Source: an uncultured bacterium
GTDB taxonomy: Bacteria > Bacillota > Clostridia > Oscillospirales > Oscillospiraceae
Assembly: GCA_905214155.1 (NCBI GenBank)
Contig: CAJMLC010000018.1
Location: 1 to 17,481 of the forward strand
Direction: 5' to 3'
Length of the DNA: 17,481 nt
Shown here: positions 1-6,599 of the stretch, one piece after another
How the letters are laid out: each line of letters opens with the position of its first letter
Numbering within the stretch: the stretch's first letter is position 1
The notes under the pieces: generated by a model
Seen by the model: the letters and a program-made list of their open reading frames with translations, nothing else
Database searches by the model: none
Told to the model about the DNA's origin: nothing
Program-made: the position numbers and the translations under genes

Positions 1-23
1 GGTCCGTGTTTTCGTTTGCTCAA
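1..23 (-). CDS. Possible 5' end of a leftward gene (partial, unidentified)
   Basis: On the minus strand an AAGGAG Shine-Dalgarno sequence is followed, after six bases, by a TTG start at 23-21 and an open frame reading M-S-K-R-K-H-G up to the window edge. The spacing and the strong ribosome site suggest a genuine start, but only seven codons are visible, so the product cannot be named. The palindromic sites at 127-195 lie about 100 bases upstream and could control it. The whole call depends on sequence outside the window. Confidence 0.35.
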
Positions 24-126
24 ATCAAACTCCTTCTTTCGTGTGAGAATAGGGGTGGATGTCTCATCCCTTCGTAATAAATGTAGAAAACCGCCCCCGT
101 TTGACCACCCATACAAAGCAAAAAAA

Positions 127-195
127 TTACACTCAACGTAGACTTTCGTAAACACAGAATGATCTGAATTTACATTAGGTCTACACTGAGTGTAA
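127..195. promoter_or_regulatory. Inverted repeat pair with an embedded perfect palindrome (candidate operator)
   Basis: The arms at 127-143 and 179-195 are reverse complements of each other with two mismatches in 17 bases. Inside the right arm, 182-194 is a perfect 13-base palindrome (TACACT-G-AGTGTA), and the left arm carries a degenerate copy. The AT-rich gene-free setting, upstream of the possible leftward gene start at 23, fits two operator half-sites for a dimeric regulator such as a GntR- or MarR-type protein. The regulator is not identified. A cruciform or RNA hairpin is the alternative. Confidence 0.45.
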
Positions 196-232
196 TGCTT
201 GTGAGTATGTTTACTTATTCCAACGTTAAGCC

Positions 233-526
233 TATTACCTCGAGTTTGACGACGCGCGCAGCGGCGGCTTCGAGCCGTTGGCCTCTGTGAGTGGAGAGAA
301 GAAGGTCGTGCTCGGTCTTGTGACGACCAAGCGCCCCGAACTGGAAAGCAAGGACGCGGTCATCGCGCGCATCCACGAGGCGGCAAAGTACCTGCCGCTC
401 GACCGCCTGTGTCTGAGTCCGCAATGCGGCTTCGCCAGCTGCGAGATCGGCAACAAGCTGACAGAGGCGCAGCAGTGGGCCAAGCTCGCGCTGGTCAAGG
501 AGATCGCCGAGGAGGTCTGGGGTTGA
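233..526 (+). pseudogene. C-terminal fragment of a MetE-family (cobalamin-independent) methionine synthase-like protein
   Basis: The open frame runs from a stop at 227-229 to TGA at 524-526 and reads YLEFDDARSGGFEPLAS, then VVLGLVTTKRPELESKD, and near the end LSPQCGFAS. This is the closing part of the vitamin-B12-independent methionine synthase barrel as found in the short single-domain MetE-like proteins of Firmicutes. The LSPQCGF segment carries the zinc-binding cysteine in that family. About 97 codons remain of a protein normally near 370 residues, and no start or ribosome site exists at the left edge. The homology begins abruptly at about 233, so the gene was truncated by a rearrangement. 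Neighbouring debris (YoaK, IS66) supports a decayed region. The identification is from motif memory and is fairly secure; inactivity is inferred from the missing two thirds. Confidence 0.75.
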
Positions 527-558
527 GCAAAATACCGTTGGGCAGGCCGCGCGGGCAG

Positions 559-927
559 ATGTCGGAATCCATGCTGACGGCGGCGTTCATCATTCTCTCC
601 GGCGGCGACTGGACGCACAGCCGACGCTATCTTGTGCCGGTGCTCTCGTTTATGCTCGGCATTTTCGTGGCCGAGTGTATTCATCGGCGTTTCAAGCACA
701 TGGAGAGGGTACATTGGCGGCAGCTCATTCTTTTGGCGGAGATCGTGCTGCTGTTCCTCGTCGGCTTTCTGCCGCAGGAGGGCAGCACGGCCGCCAACGC
801 GCTCGTTTCGTTCGTCTGCGCCATGCAGGTGCAGACCTTCCGTAAGGTGCACGGCCACGCCTACGCAAGCACCATGTGCATCGGCAATATGCGCAGCGGT
901 ACGGAGGCGCTGTGCATTTACTTTTCC
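559..927 (+). pseudogene. YoaK/DUF1275-family membrane protein remnant, internally deleted and 3'-truncated
   Basis: The frame starts at ATG 559 (MSESMLTAAFIILSGG) and continues with DWTHSRRYLVPVLSFMLG, a hydrophobic segment, LILLAEIVLLFLVGFLP, and the hallmark FRKVHGHAYASTMCIGNMRSGTE. That last motif is typical of DUF1275 (YoaK) proteins, small six-helix membrane proteins of unknown function. Two defects are visible. The stretch that normally follows the first helix (LSGGFLDAYTY through the TGN motif, about 40-50 residues) is missing, as if deleted between similar GG-coding bases near 600. The 3' end is also cut where IS66-type transposase sequence begins, near 922-927. Roughly 120 of about 220 residues remain. 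A reduced functional protein cannot be excluded, but both ends argue for a pseudogene. Confidence 0.7.
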
Positions 928-1080
928 CAAGATCTCTTGCTCCCACAGATAATAGGTCTTGGGCGAACAACCGTTTTCTCTACACCAATGTTTTACGCTC
1001 ATTCCGCTGCTTCTGCAATCTGCTACTCGTTCTTTCTGTTCCAGTAACTTTGCCTCGTGCTTAACTGTATTTACGTTCAT
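922..1080 (-). pseudogene. tnpA: IS66 accessory protein TnpA, N-terminal fragment
   Basis: Starting at ATG 1080, the frame reads MNVNTVKHEAKLLEQKERV, then CRSSGMSVKHWCRENG and KTYYLWEQEILGK. This matches the helix-turn-helix start of the small IS66 OrfA/TnpA protein as seen in Clostridia, where (S)SGMSVxxWCxENG and TYYxWExxIL are conserved. A G-rich ribosome site (GGGGGG) lies nine bases or so upstream. After about 53 residues the frame runs antisense through yoaK and metE debris and loses all resemblance, although it stays open to 235. The family protein is about 110-130 residues, so the C-terminal half is missing. The long open reading frame beyond 922 should not be annotated as protein. 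Confidence 0.7.
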
Positions 1081-1102
1081 ACCGCACCCCCCATATTAGA
1101 AA

Positions 1103-1142
1103 GTCTCGAGGAGCGTCAAGGTTACTCGACACTCCCCGAGAC
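1103..1142. repeat. Long hairpin in the IS66 leader
   Basis: The outer arms GTCTCG (1103-1108) and CGAGAC (1137-1142) pair, and inside them GGAG/CTCC and GTC/GAC pair, with two single mismatches. This gives a stem of about 13 pairs. It lies between the element end (1194) and the tnpA start (1080), the position where insertion sequences often place structures that block read-through transcription from outside. Confidence 0.5.
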
Positions 1143-1194
1143 AGTATGACATATTTGCTCCCGCTCTAACAGGTACGCGTTATTTACCGCTTAC

Positions 1195-1392
1195 TTTCGC
1201 TTTGCTGTTTTTTCACTCGTATAGCTTCTGCTATATCTACACGATCGCTGCGGCAAATAATCTTTTAAGAATCTGCTATACTGCTCTTTGTCGATGACAA
1301 CGCAACAAGGTTGATCACAGATTCGCTATTCCTGCTAGGGAAAAGCATAACGCTGCGCCGGTTTGCGTTGGAAAATCGGGTAAAGAGTCCGC
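1195..1392. other. Gene-free stretch downstream of tctA
   Basis: I see no coding signal here on either strand. A short stem (1220-1235, TATAGC-TTCT-GCTATA) and a weak stem (AACGC at 1349-1353 with GCGTT at 1365-1369) are present. The latter lies just past the tctA stop in its direction of transcription, but without a good T-run, so a proper intrinsic terminator for the leftward operon is not evident. The sequence may be further decayed material at the IS66 insertion site. Confidence 0.4.
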
Positions 1393-2946
1393 TTAGTCCT
1401 CGTGCGCCGTATCCGCCAAAACATTGGGGTCGGACGGAGCAGCCTTGCGGTTGATGACCTTCATGATCGCCGGGCTGAAGAGCGCAATGATGATGAGGAT
1501 CACAAGCGCGATGGAAATGGGACGCGTCCAAAAGTATTCGAGCAGGCCGGTGCGCTTGGTGATCGTCAGCGTCTGACGCCAGTTGCTCTCGGCGATCGGG
1601 CCGAGGATCATGGCCAGAACGACCGGAGCGGTCGCGAAGCCGTACTTTCTCATAAAGTAGCCGATGAAGCCGAACACCAGCATGACCCACACGTCAAAGA
1701 TGCTCTGACGGACGGCGTAAGAGCCAACCGTGGAAAGCGCCACGATCATGGGAGCAAGAATGGTCATCGGAATGGTGGAGATCTTAACGACCTGCTTGCA
1801 GATACCGAGGCCGGCAACGCCCATAAGGACATTGGCCAGCGCGAAGGCTAGAATGATGCAGTACACGATCGGGCCGGTGGTGGGATCGGAGAAGAGCTTG
1901 TAGCCAGGGGTCAGGCCCTTGATCATCAGGCCGCCAAGCATGATCGCCGCAACGCCCGAGCCGGGGATACCCAGGGTGAGCAGGGGAATCAGCGCGCCGC
2001 CGGTAACAGCATTGTTCGCCGTCTCGCTCGCTGCAATGCCGACGAGGGAGCCGTGGCCAAACTCCTCCGGATGCTTGGAGGAGTTCTTGGCGGTGTTGTA
2101 GGAGATCCAGGAGCCGATGTCGCCGCCCGCGCCGGGCAGAATGCCGACAAGGACGCCGATGATGGAGCTCTGGGCAATGGTGGGGATCAGGGGTTTGAAC
2201 TCCTTCCAGGTAGGAACAGGGCTGCCGGTAAGGTTCTTGGCATTTTCATCAAGCACCGTGTGCTTACCCTTGGCAACGTCCTCGATGGAGAACATGACCT
2301 GGCTGAGGGAGAACAGACCGATCATCGCGGGAACGAGCTGAATGCCGGACTGAAGCTCGAGAATGCCGAAGCAGTAACGGGGCGCAGAGGACTGAATGTC
2401 CAGACCGATGCAGCCGATCATCAGACCCAGGCAGCCGGAGAGCAGACCCTTCATCATGTTGTCGCCGGCCAGAGAACCAATGATGGTCAGGCCGAACACG
2501 CCGATGAGGAAGTACTCAAGGCTGGAGAACTTCAGCGCGACCTGCGAAAGCGCAGGAGCGATGAACAGAAGTGCAATAGCGGAGATCGTACCACCGATCA
2601 TGGAAGCCACGGTGGAAACACCGATGGCCTTGAGGCCCTTGCCCTGCTTGGTCAGAGCGAAGCCGTCCGCTGCCGTAGCCGCGGACGCGGGTGTACCGGG
2701 CGTGTGGAGCAGGCAGGCGGTAATCGAACCGCCGTAGATCGCGGAGGTGTATACCGCAGTCAGCAAGGTAATACCGGCCTCGCCGCTCATACCAAAGGTA
2801 ACGGGGATCAGCAGAGCGACCGCCATGGATGCAGACAGGCCAGGCATCGCACCGATGAACATACCGCCGAGCGTACCAGCAACCAGCGCAATGATCACGT
2901 CAGGCTGGCTGAGCATCGCCGCACCCTGTGCCATCAAATTAAACAT
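1393..2946 (-). CDS. tctA: Tripartite tricarboxylate transporter, large permease TctA
   Basis: This 517-residue polytopic membrane protein is the transport subunit of a TTT-family secondary transporter, which uses an ion gradient and a periplasmic or lipid-anchored binding protein to import carboxylates. The N-terminal family signature is clear: GGMFIGAMPGLSASMAVALL (about residues 27-46), then LLHTPGTPASAATAADGFAL near residues 79-98. A second related repeat (GILPGAGGDIGSWISYNTAK) sits near the middle, followed by TLGIPGSGVAAIMLGGLMIKG. Length is normal (about 500). A GGAGG ribosome site precedes ATG 2946, and only 15 bases separate it from the tctB stop, so it is the last gene of the leftward operon. 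Substrate cannot be read from TctA; TTT systems carry citrate, aromatic or branched dicarboxylates and other acids. Confidence 0.95.
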   Translation of the reverse strand: MFNLMAQGAAMLSQPDVIIALVAGTLGGMFIGAMPGLSASMAVALLIPVTFGMSGEAGITLLTAVYTSAIYGGSITACLLHTPGTPASAATAADGFALTKQGKGLKAIGVSTVASMIGGTISAIALLFIAPALSQVALKFSSLEYFLIGVFGLTIIGSLAGDNMMKGLLSGCLGLMIGCIGLDIQSSAPRYCFGILELQSGIQLVPAMIGLFSLSQVMFSIEDVAKGKHTVLDENAKNLTGSPVPTWKEFKPLIPTIAQSSIIGVLVGILPGAGGDIGSWISYNTAKNSSKHPEEFGHGSLVGIAASETANNAVTGGALIPLLTLGIPGSGVAAIMLGGLMIKGLTPGYKLFSDPTTGPIVYCIILAFALANVLMGVAGLGICKQVVKISTIPMTILAPMIVALSTVGSYAVRQSIFDVWVMLVFGFIGYFMRKYGFATAPVVLAMILGPIAESNWRQTLTITKRTGLLEYFWTRPISIALVILIIIALFSPAIMKVINRKAAPSDPNVLADTAHED

Positions 2947-2961
2947 ATTGCCTTACCTCCT

Positions 2962-3396
2962 TTACTTCAGCAGCGGCACTTGAAGTACCTTAACGAACAG
3001 AACATAAATGAAAACGAGATACACAACGTCGATCAGCATAACCTTCCAGACCGGGCGGACCTTTTCCACCAGCATGAACGCGGGGATCATAATGGCCGTT
3101 GCGACAAAATAGTTCGTGAAGTTGAAAATCAGGCAGTATAATACAACGCCCAGGAACATCAGCATGGGCACTTTGATTTCAGAGATACTCGTATACCCCT
3201 CACCGCCGGGGTTTTTCTTCAGCTGACCGATTGTACGGACGGTCAGAGCCGTATTGCAGATAAATGCCAGTGAGAGAATCAGTCGGGGCATGGTGGCCGA
3301 GCCGCTCTTCATGCTGAACGTCTGCACAAAGCAGAAGAGCATGAAAGCGTAGATCACAAGGCACACAAAAATGTCCTGTTTGGCTTTCTTATTCAT
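2962..3396 (-). CDS. tctB: Tripartite tricarboxylate transporter, small permease TctB
   Basis: This 144-residue protein has four predicted hydrophobic segments: about residues 8-26, 37-52, 75-110 as a helical pair (MLMFLGVVLYCLIFNFTNYFVATAIMIPAF), and 118-138. That is the usual shape of TctB, the poorly conserved small membrane subunit that pairs with TctA. The sequence itself is diverged, and the identification rests on length, topology and position between tctC and tctA. The AGGAGG ribosome site upstream of ATG 3396 is strong. The 163-base gap to tctC contains a large hairpin (3469-3502), suggesting tctB-tctA are expressed at a different level from tctC. Confidence 0.85.
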   Translation of the reverse strand: MNKKAKQDIFVCLVIYAFMLFCFVQTFSMKSGSATMPRLILSLAFICNTALTVRTIGQLKKNPGGEGYTSISEIKVPMLMFLGVVLYCLIFNFTNYFVATAIMIPAFMLVEKVRPVWKVMLIDVVYLVFIYVLFVKVLQVPLLK

Positions 3397-3468
3397 AGGG
3401 ATTGTCTTCCTCCTAACCCTTAGTAGGATCTACATCAGTATTTCTTCACCCAGTTCGCGCGGGGCTGA

Positions 3469-3502
3469 GAGCTGCTCTCAGGGCAAGCCCTGAAAACAGC
3501 TC
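3469..3502 (-). promoter_or_regulatory. Intercistronic hairpin between tctC and tctB
   Basis: On the minus-strand transcript, GAGCTGTTTTCAGGGC faces GCCCTGAGAGCAGCTC across two bases. All 16 positions pair if G-U pairs are allowed; in practice the tip must open to form a loop. No run of U follows, so this is not a standard intrinsic terminator. Placed right after tctC, it could protect the binding-protein part of the mRNA from 3' decay or partially stop transcription, giving more TctC than membrane subunits, as is common in binding-protein-dependent systems. Confidence 0.6.
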
Positions 3503-3559
3503 CCTCCCGTGCTTATTTACTATTTGCTATTCCGTATAGTGCTTTGGAACGCTGAGCGA

Positions 3560-4582
3560 TCAGACACCCCAGGTCTCGCGGGCCTGCTGCTGCTGCTGAT
3601 TCATATAATCGACATACTCCTGACCCTCTTTGTAGTCAGTCGTGGTGTAGATGGCATTGAGCTGCTCGATCAAGTCGGGATCCTGAACCGCAGCCTTGAC
3701 GGCATCGCCGAGGATCTGCTTGATGTCATCGGGAACATCCTTGAGCATGGCATAGCCGCGGCTGGAGCAGCCGACGACCAGATTGCCGGTGAGCTCCTCA
3801 TAGGTGGGAACATCGGGAAGGTTGGAGTCACGCTCTTCCGCGAACACGCAGAGGATCTTGAACTGGCCGTCGTTGTGCGCGGCAACCATTTCGGAGACAT
3901 TGCCCATCAGGAAGTCGGTCGTGCCGTTGAGCAGGAAGGTCACGTTATCGCCGGAACCGCCGGAAGCGATGATGTCGACATCAACGCCGAGGTCGTTGGC
4001 AACGAGCATGTCAGCGGTCGCATCGTCAGAGGTGATGCCGAGACCGGAGGCAGAGGTGATCAGGCTGCCCTCCTGCTGCCAATAGGCGGCGAAAGAATCC
4101 CAGTCGGAGTAACGGTCATCATCCACGCGGATAGCCAGACAGTTGGAGTCGGTGACCTCGTTGCAGATCATCTCGAAGTCGTTCTGGTCATACTTCATGG
4201 TGTTGTCCGGGTCATACTTGCCGGTGGTGACGTTGGGGCTGTTGATCAAGAAGAAGCTATAGCCGTCGGGCTTGGTGCTCTCCATCATCTGGTTCCACAT
4301 GACCCAACCGGAAGCGCCGGTGACGTTCTCGACGGTAACGGTCGTGCCGAGTTTCTCGCCAACCTTGGCCGCGAGCAGACGGCAGAGGGTATCGGAGCTG
4401 CCGCCGGCGGAATAGCCGCAGTAGAGCGTGACGTTCTTGTTGCCGGGGTAACTGCCGGTGGAGGTCTGGTCGGCGTCGCCGGAGTTGTCCGGCGTGCCGG
4501 AAGTGCCGTCCTTGCTGCCGCAGGCGGTCAGCATCATGACAGACATCGCCAGCGCAATGAGAATTGCAAGCGTTCTTTTCAT
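3560..4582 (-). CDS. tctC: Tripartite tricarboxylate transporter substrate-binding lipoprotein TctC
   Basis: This 340-residue extracytoplasmic solute receptor of the TctC/Bug family captures a carboxylate and delivers it to TctAB. It starts with a lipoprotein signal peptide (MKRTLAILIALAMSVMMLTAC): lipobox L-T-A-C with the lipidated cysteine at residue 21, followed by a Ser/Gly/Asp/Thr-rich linker. The mature part begins YPGNKNVTLYCGYSAGGSSDT, equivalent to the family's P..vtlivpf.pGGssD motif that forms part of the ligand site, and continues with the expected KPDGYSF motif. An AAGGAG site lies nine bases before ATG 4582. The gene follows the RraA-type gene by 75 bases in the same operon, so its ligand is probably the substrate, or close to the substrate, of the enzymes encoded upstream. 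Confidence 0.93.
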   Translation of the reverse strand: MKRTLAILIALAMSVMMLTACGSKDGTSGTPDNSGDADQTSTGSYPGNKNVTLYCGYSAGGSSDTLCRLLAAKVGEKLGTTVTVENVTGASGWVMWNQMMESTKPDGYSFFLINSPNVTTGKYDPDNTMKYDQNDFEMICNEVTDSNCLAIRVDDDRYSDWDSFAAYWQQEGSLITSASGLGITSDDATADMLVANDLGVDVDIIASGGSGDNVTFLLNGTTDFLMGNVSEMVAAHNDGQFKILCVFAEERDSNLPDVPTYEELTGNLVVGCSSRGYAMLKDVPDDIKQILGDAVKAAVQDPDLIEQLNAIYTTTDYKEGQEYVDYMNQQQQQARETWGV

Positions 4583-4657
4583 AACATGGTTCTCCTTTTT
4601 TATTTTCTCTTCTCGTTTTTTATTACAAAAGGGATTGTCCCCATTGTAACCGCAGAT

Positions 4658-5332
4658 TTACATCTCGCAGCCGATTTCCCGGAGCTTTTCATCGACCCAT
4701 GGACGGATATACTCGCCCTTTTCCACGATGTCCGCCATGATTTTCTCTTCCTTCTTCATGGTAGCATAGGTCGCGGCTGCAATCTCCTCGGCGTCCTCAG
4801 GGGAAATGATAATCACACCGTCGGCATCACCGACAATAATGTCACCGGGGTGAACCAGCTTGCCGCCAATGACCACAGGGGTGTTGATCTCGCCGGGGCC
4901 GTTCTTATACGGTCCGTTCGGGGTGACACCCTTGGCGTACACGGCGAAGTCGGTCATCTTGCTGAGTCCGTCGCAGTCACGGATCGCACCATCACAGACA
5001 ATGCCGGCGATGCCGCGGGAACGGCAATAGGTCGCCATCAGCTCGCCGAAAATCGCGCGATCCACGCTGCCTCCGGCATCGATCATGATAACGTCGCCGG
5101 GCTGAGCCATATCCATGGCCTTGTGGAACATCAGGTTGTCACCCTGCGGTGCGCGAATGGTGAACGCTGTGCCAACCAGCGGGCTGGAGTTAATGGGAAC
5201 GATCGCGGAATCTACCGCCGCGATGCGGCCCATATTGTCGTCGATGTTTGCCACCGGCATACCGCGGAATTGCTCAACGAGCTCCTTGGCCGGACGGGGG
5301 AAGTTGTAAATGATCTTGTTACCTACACTCAT
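4658..5332 (-). CDS. RraA-family aldolase/decarboxylase (4-hydroxy-4-methyl-2-oxoglutarate aldolase type)
   Basis: This 224-residue member of the RraA/HMG-aldolase family has PGDVIMIDAGGSVDRAIFGELMA (residues 78-100) and VCDGAIRD (112-119), where Arg118 and Asp119 correspond to the substrate-binding arginine and metal-linked aspartate of class II HMG/CHA aldolases. GDADGVI follows in the C-terminal part. Known enzymes of this type cleave 4-hydroxy-4-methyl-2-oxoglutarate or 4-carboxy-4-hydroxy-2-oxoadipate to pyruvate plus an oxo acid and also decarboxylate oxaloacetate. The name RraA (RNase E inhibitor) is unlikely to describe its job here, between a dehydrogenase and a carboxylate transporter. 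It has a weak ribosome site, 65 bases downstream of the dehydrogenase gene. The physiological substrate is unknown. Confidence 0.87.
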   Translation of the reverse strand: MSVGNKIIYNFPRPAKELVEQFRGMPVANIDDNMGRIAAVDSAIVPINSSPLVGTAFTIRAPQGDNLMFHKAMDMAQPGDVIMIDAGGSVDRAIFGELMATYCRSRGIAGIVCDGAIRDCDGLSKMTDFAVYAKGVTPNGPYKNGPGEINTPVVIGGKLVHPGDIIVGDADGVIIISPEDAEEIAAATYATMKKEEKIMADIVEKGEYIRPWVDEKLREIGCEM

Positions 5333-5397
5333 ATCTTTCGTTTCCCTTTGCTATATTTGTCAGCGCGGGGCACGGCCCTGCACTGCATAGAACGGTT

Positions 5398-6429
5398 TTA
5401 GATCAGCTTGATGCCGAGATTCTCTTTGAGCACGGCCTTGTTCGCCACGCAGCGCGCCGGGAGCTCACCCTTGGTGAACGCGGTCGGCAGCAGGTCGCAG
5501 ACCATATTGATCTGCGTCTTCTTCGAGCCCGTGCCGTAAGAGCCGCTGTGGGGATTAAGGATCACGTTGTCCATCTTGAGCAGAGGATCGTCCGGAGAAA
5601 TGGGCTCCTGCTCCATGGTGTCGAGTCCGGCATAACGGATCTCACCCGTCTCCAGCGCCCATGCGAGTGCTTTCTGGTCGATGACCGGGCCGCGGGAGGT
5701 GTTGATGATCATCGCATTTTCTTTCATCTTGCGGAAAGCATCCTTGTTAAACACGTGGGTCGTCTCCGGCGTGAGAATCACATGAATGGAGATGATGTCG
5801 CTGCGCTCAAGGAGTGTGTCGAAATCAACAAACTCGACGTCCGGATACTGTTCTTTCACCGCGTCGGACACATAGGGATCACAGGAAATCACCTTCGTAC
5901 CGAAGCCGTTGTGAAAAATATCGTGCAGGTGACGGCCTGCGCCGCCGAAGCCGTAGAGTCCAAGTGTCATCTCGCGCACGTCGCCCGGCATGAGGTACTT
6001 GCACTTCGGCCAGCCGCCCTTACGTATCTCGCGGTCATAATACGCGGTGTTGCGCGTCAGGCCCATAATCATGGCAGTCGCCACGTCGGCCAGCTCCTTC
6101 GCGCAGAAGCCGGGCAGATTCAGCACAATCTTCTTCAGCTCTGACGCCGCATCCAGATCGATTGAGTTCACACCCGCGCCGAAGCGCTGCACATACTTCA
6201 CTTCCGGCAGCGCCTCCATCACCTTGCGAGTGATGGGCGGGTTGCCCGTGCCGAGGATTGCCACTGCGCCGCGACAGCCCTCGATGATCTCATCTTCCGT
6301 CACGTAATGCGCCAGCTCCAGCTCAATGCCGGCGGCTGCATACGCTTCCTTTACTCTTTGCAGCTCCTCGTAGGAGACGCTGCCATAGTCCTTGTCCACA
6401 ACTACTGCTTTGTACACCACAATCCGCAC
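5398..6429 (-). CDS. D-isomer-specific 2-hydroxyacid dehydrogenase (first of three)
   Basis: This 343-residue NAD-dependent dehydrogenase of the D-2-hydroxyacid/phosphoglycerate dehydrogenase superfamily interconverts a D-2-hydroxy acid and its 2-oxo acid. The nucleotide-binding loop is GLYGFGGAG (about 157-165), with Asp184 at the end of the second strand favouring NAD(H). The catalytic triad is visible as Arg246 (NTSRGPVID), Glu275 (MEQEP) and His294 (NPHSG). It is the first gene of the leftward operon. The open frame begins with GTG at 6429, but AAAGG overlaps that point. The GTG codon 4 (6420-6418) has the better eight-base spacing, so the true start is probably 6420. It is divergent from the LysR gene, which probably controls it. 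It likely oxidises the imported hydroxy acid or a product of the RraA-type enzyme. Confidence 0.9.
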   Translation of the reverse strand: MRIVVYKAVVVDKDYGSVSYEELQRVKEAYAAAGIELELAHYVTEDEIIEGCRGAVAILGTGNPPITRKVMEALPEVKYVQRFGAGVNSIDLDAASELKKIVLNLPGFCAKELADVATAMIMGLTRNTAYYDREIRKGGWPKCKYLMPGDVREMTLGLYGFGGAGRHLHDIFHNGFGTKVISCDPYVSDAVKEQYPDVEFVDFDTLLERSDIISIHVILTPETTHVFNKDAFRKMKENAMIINTSRGPVIDQKALAWALETGEIRYAGLDTMEQEPISPDDPLLKMDNVILNPHSGSYGTGSKKTQINMVCDLLPTAFTKGELPARCVANKAVLKENLGIKLI

Positions 6430-6464
6430 CTTTGTTATAAAATAGAAAAATTTTTAGATTTTTA

Positions 6465-6491
6465 TTAGGGAAAATCATAAGGTTCACCTAA
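6465..6491. promoter_or_regulatory. Candidate LysR-type binding dyad in the divergent intergenic region
   Basis: TTAGG (6465-6469) and CCTAA (6487-6491) form an interrupted inverted repeat in the AT-rich gap between the leftward dehydrogenase operon and the divergent LysR gene. LysR regulators usually bind such imperfect dyads in divergent promoters. An obvious strong -35 element for the leftward operon is not visible, which would fit an activator-dependent promoter. The site is weak as sequence evidence. Confidence 0.3.
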
Positions 6492-6512
6492 CGAATTTAT
6501 CGTAGCACGGCG

Positions 6513-6541
6513 TTGACAGGAAGTAAACTTCCAAATATAAT
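6513..6541 (+). promoter_or_regulatory. Consensus sigma-70 promoter of the LysR gene with a palindrome in the spacer
   Basis: TTGACA (6513-6518), a 17-base spacer and TATAAT (6536-6541) match the vegetative consensus exactly. The spacer contains a perfect inverted repeat GGAAGT-AA-ACTTCC (6519-6532) occupying the face between -35 and -10, where a bound dimer would block polymerase. Transcription would start near 6548, about 50 bases before the LysR start codon. Autorepression by the LysR protein, or repression by RpiR, is a reasonable guess. Confidence 0.75.
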
Positions 6542-6599
6542 ATGGACATTATGTATTTTTTGTCATAGCGCAGGGAAGGGTACGAGGGCTATCGTTATT

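Larger units (their letters stand above)
922..1194 (-). mobile_element. IS66-type insertion sequence, truncated: one end only
   Basis: The remnant contains a terminal inverted-repeat-like sequence, the leader hairpin and the first about 53 codons of the accessory gene tnpA. Read on the minus strand from 1194, it begins GTAAGCGGTAAATAACGCG. IS66-family termini characteristically begin GTAAGCG, so 1194 is the probable outer end. Nothing of tnpB or the large DDE transposase tnpC is present: at about 922 the sequence passes directly into the YoaK fragment. The other end was lost in a deletion that also removed the 3' end of yoaK. It cannot move by itself. Confidence 0.65.

Noticed and set aside
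235..1080. Long minus-strand open frame (281 codons) continuing past the TnpA start
   Set aside because: Only the first about 53 residues resemble TnpA; the rest is antisense to the metE-like and yoaK fragments and has low-complexity, His/Arg-rich composition.
2053..3141. 362-codon plus-strand open frame opposite tctA and tctB
   Set aside because: It is antisense to clear membrane-protein genes; its predicted product is rich in His, Asp, Gln and Arg with no recognisable domain.
4658..5332. Annotation of this gene as an RNase E activity regulator
   Set aside because: The operon context and HMG-aldolase residues favour a metabolic lyase; the RraA name derives from E. coli studies of a different role.
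3509..5401. 630-codon plus-strand open frame
   Set aside because: It is antisense to tctC and the RraA-type gene, whose codon structure, ribosome sites and motifs are convincing; the frame is open because of GC-skewed codon use.
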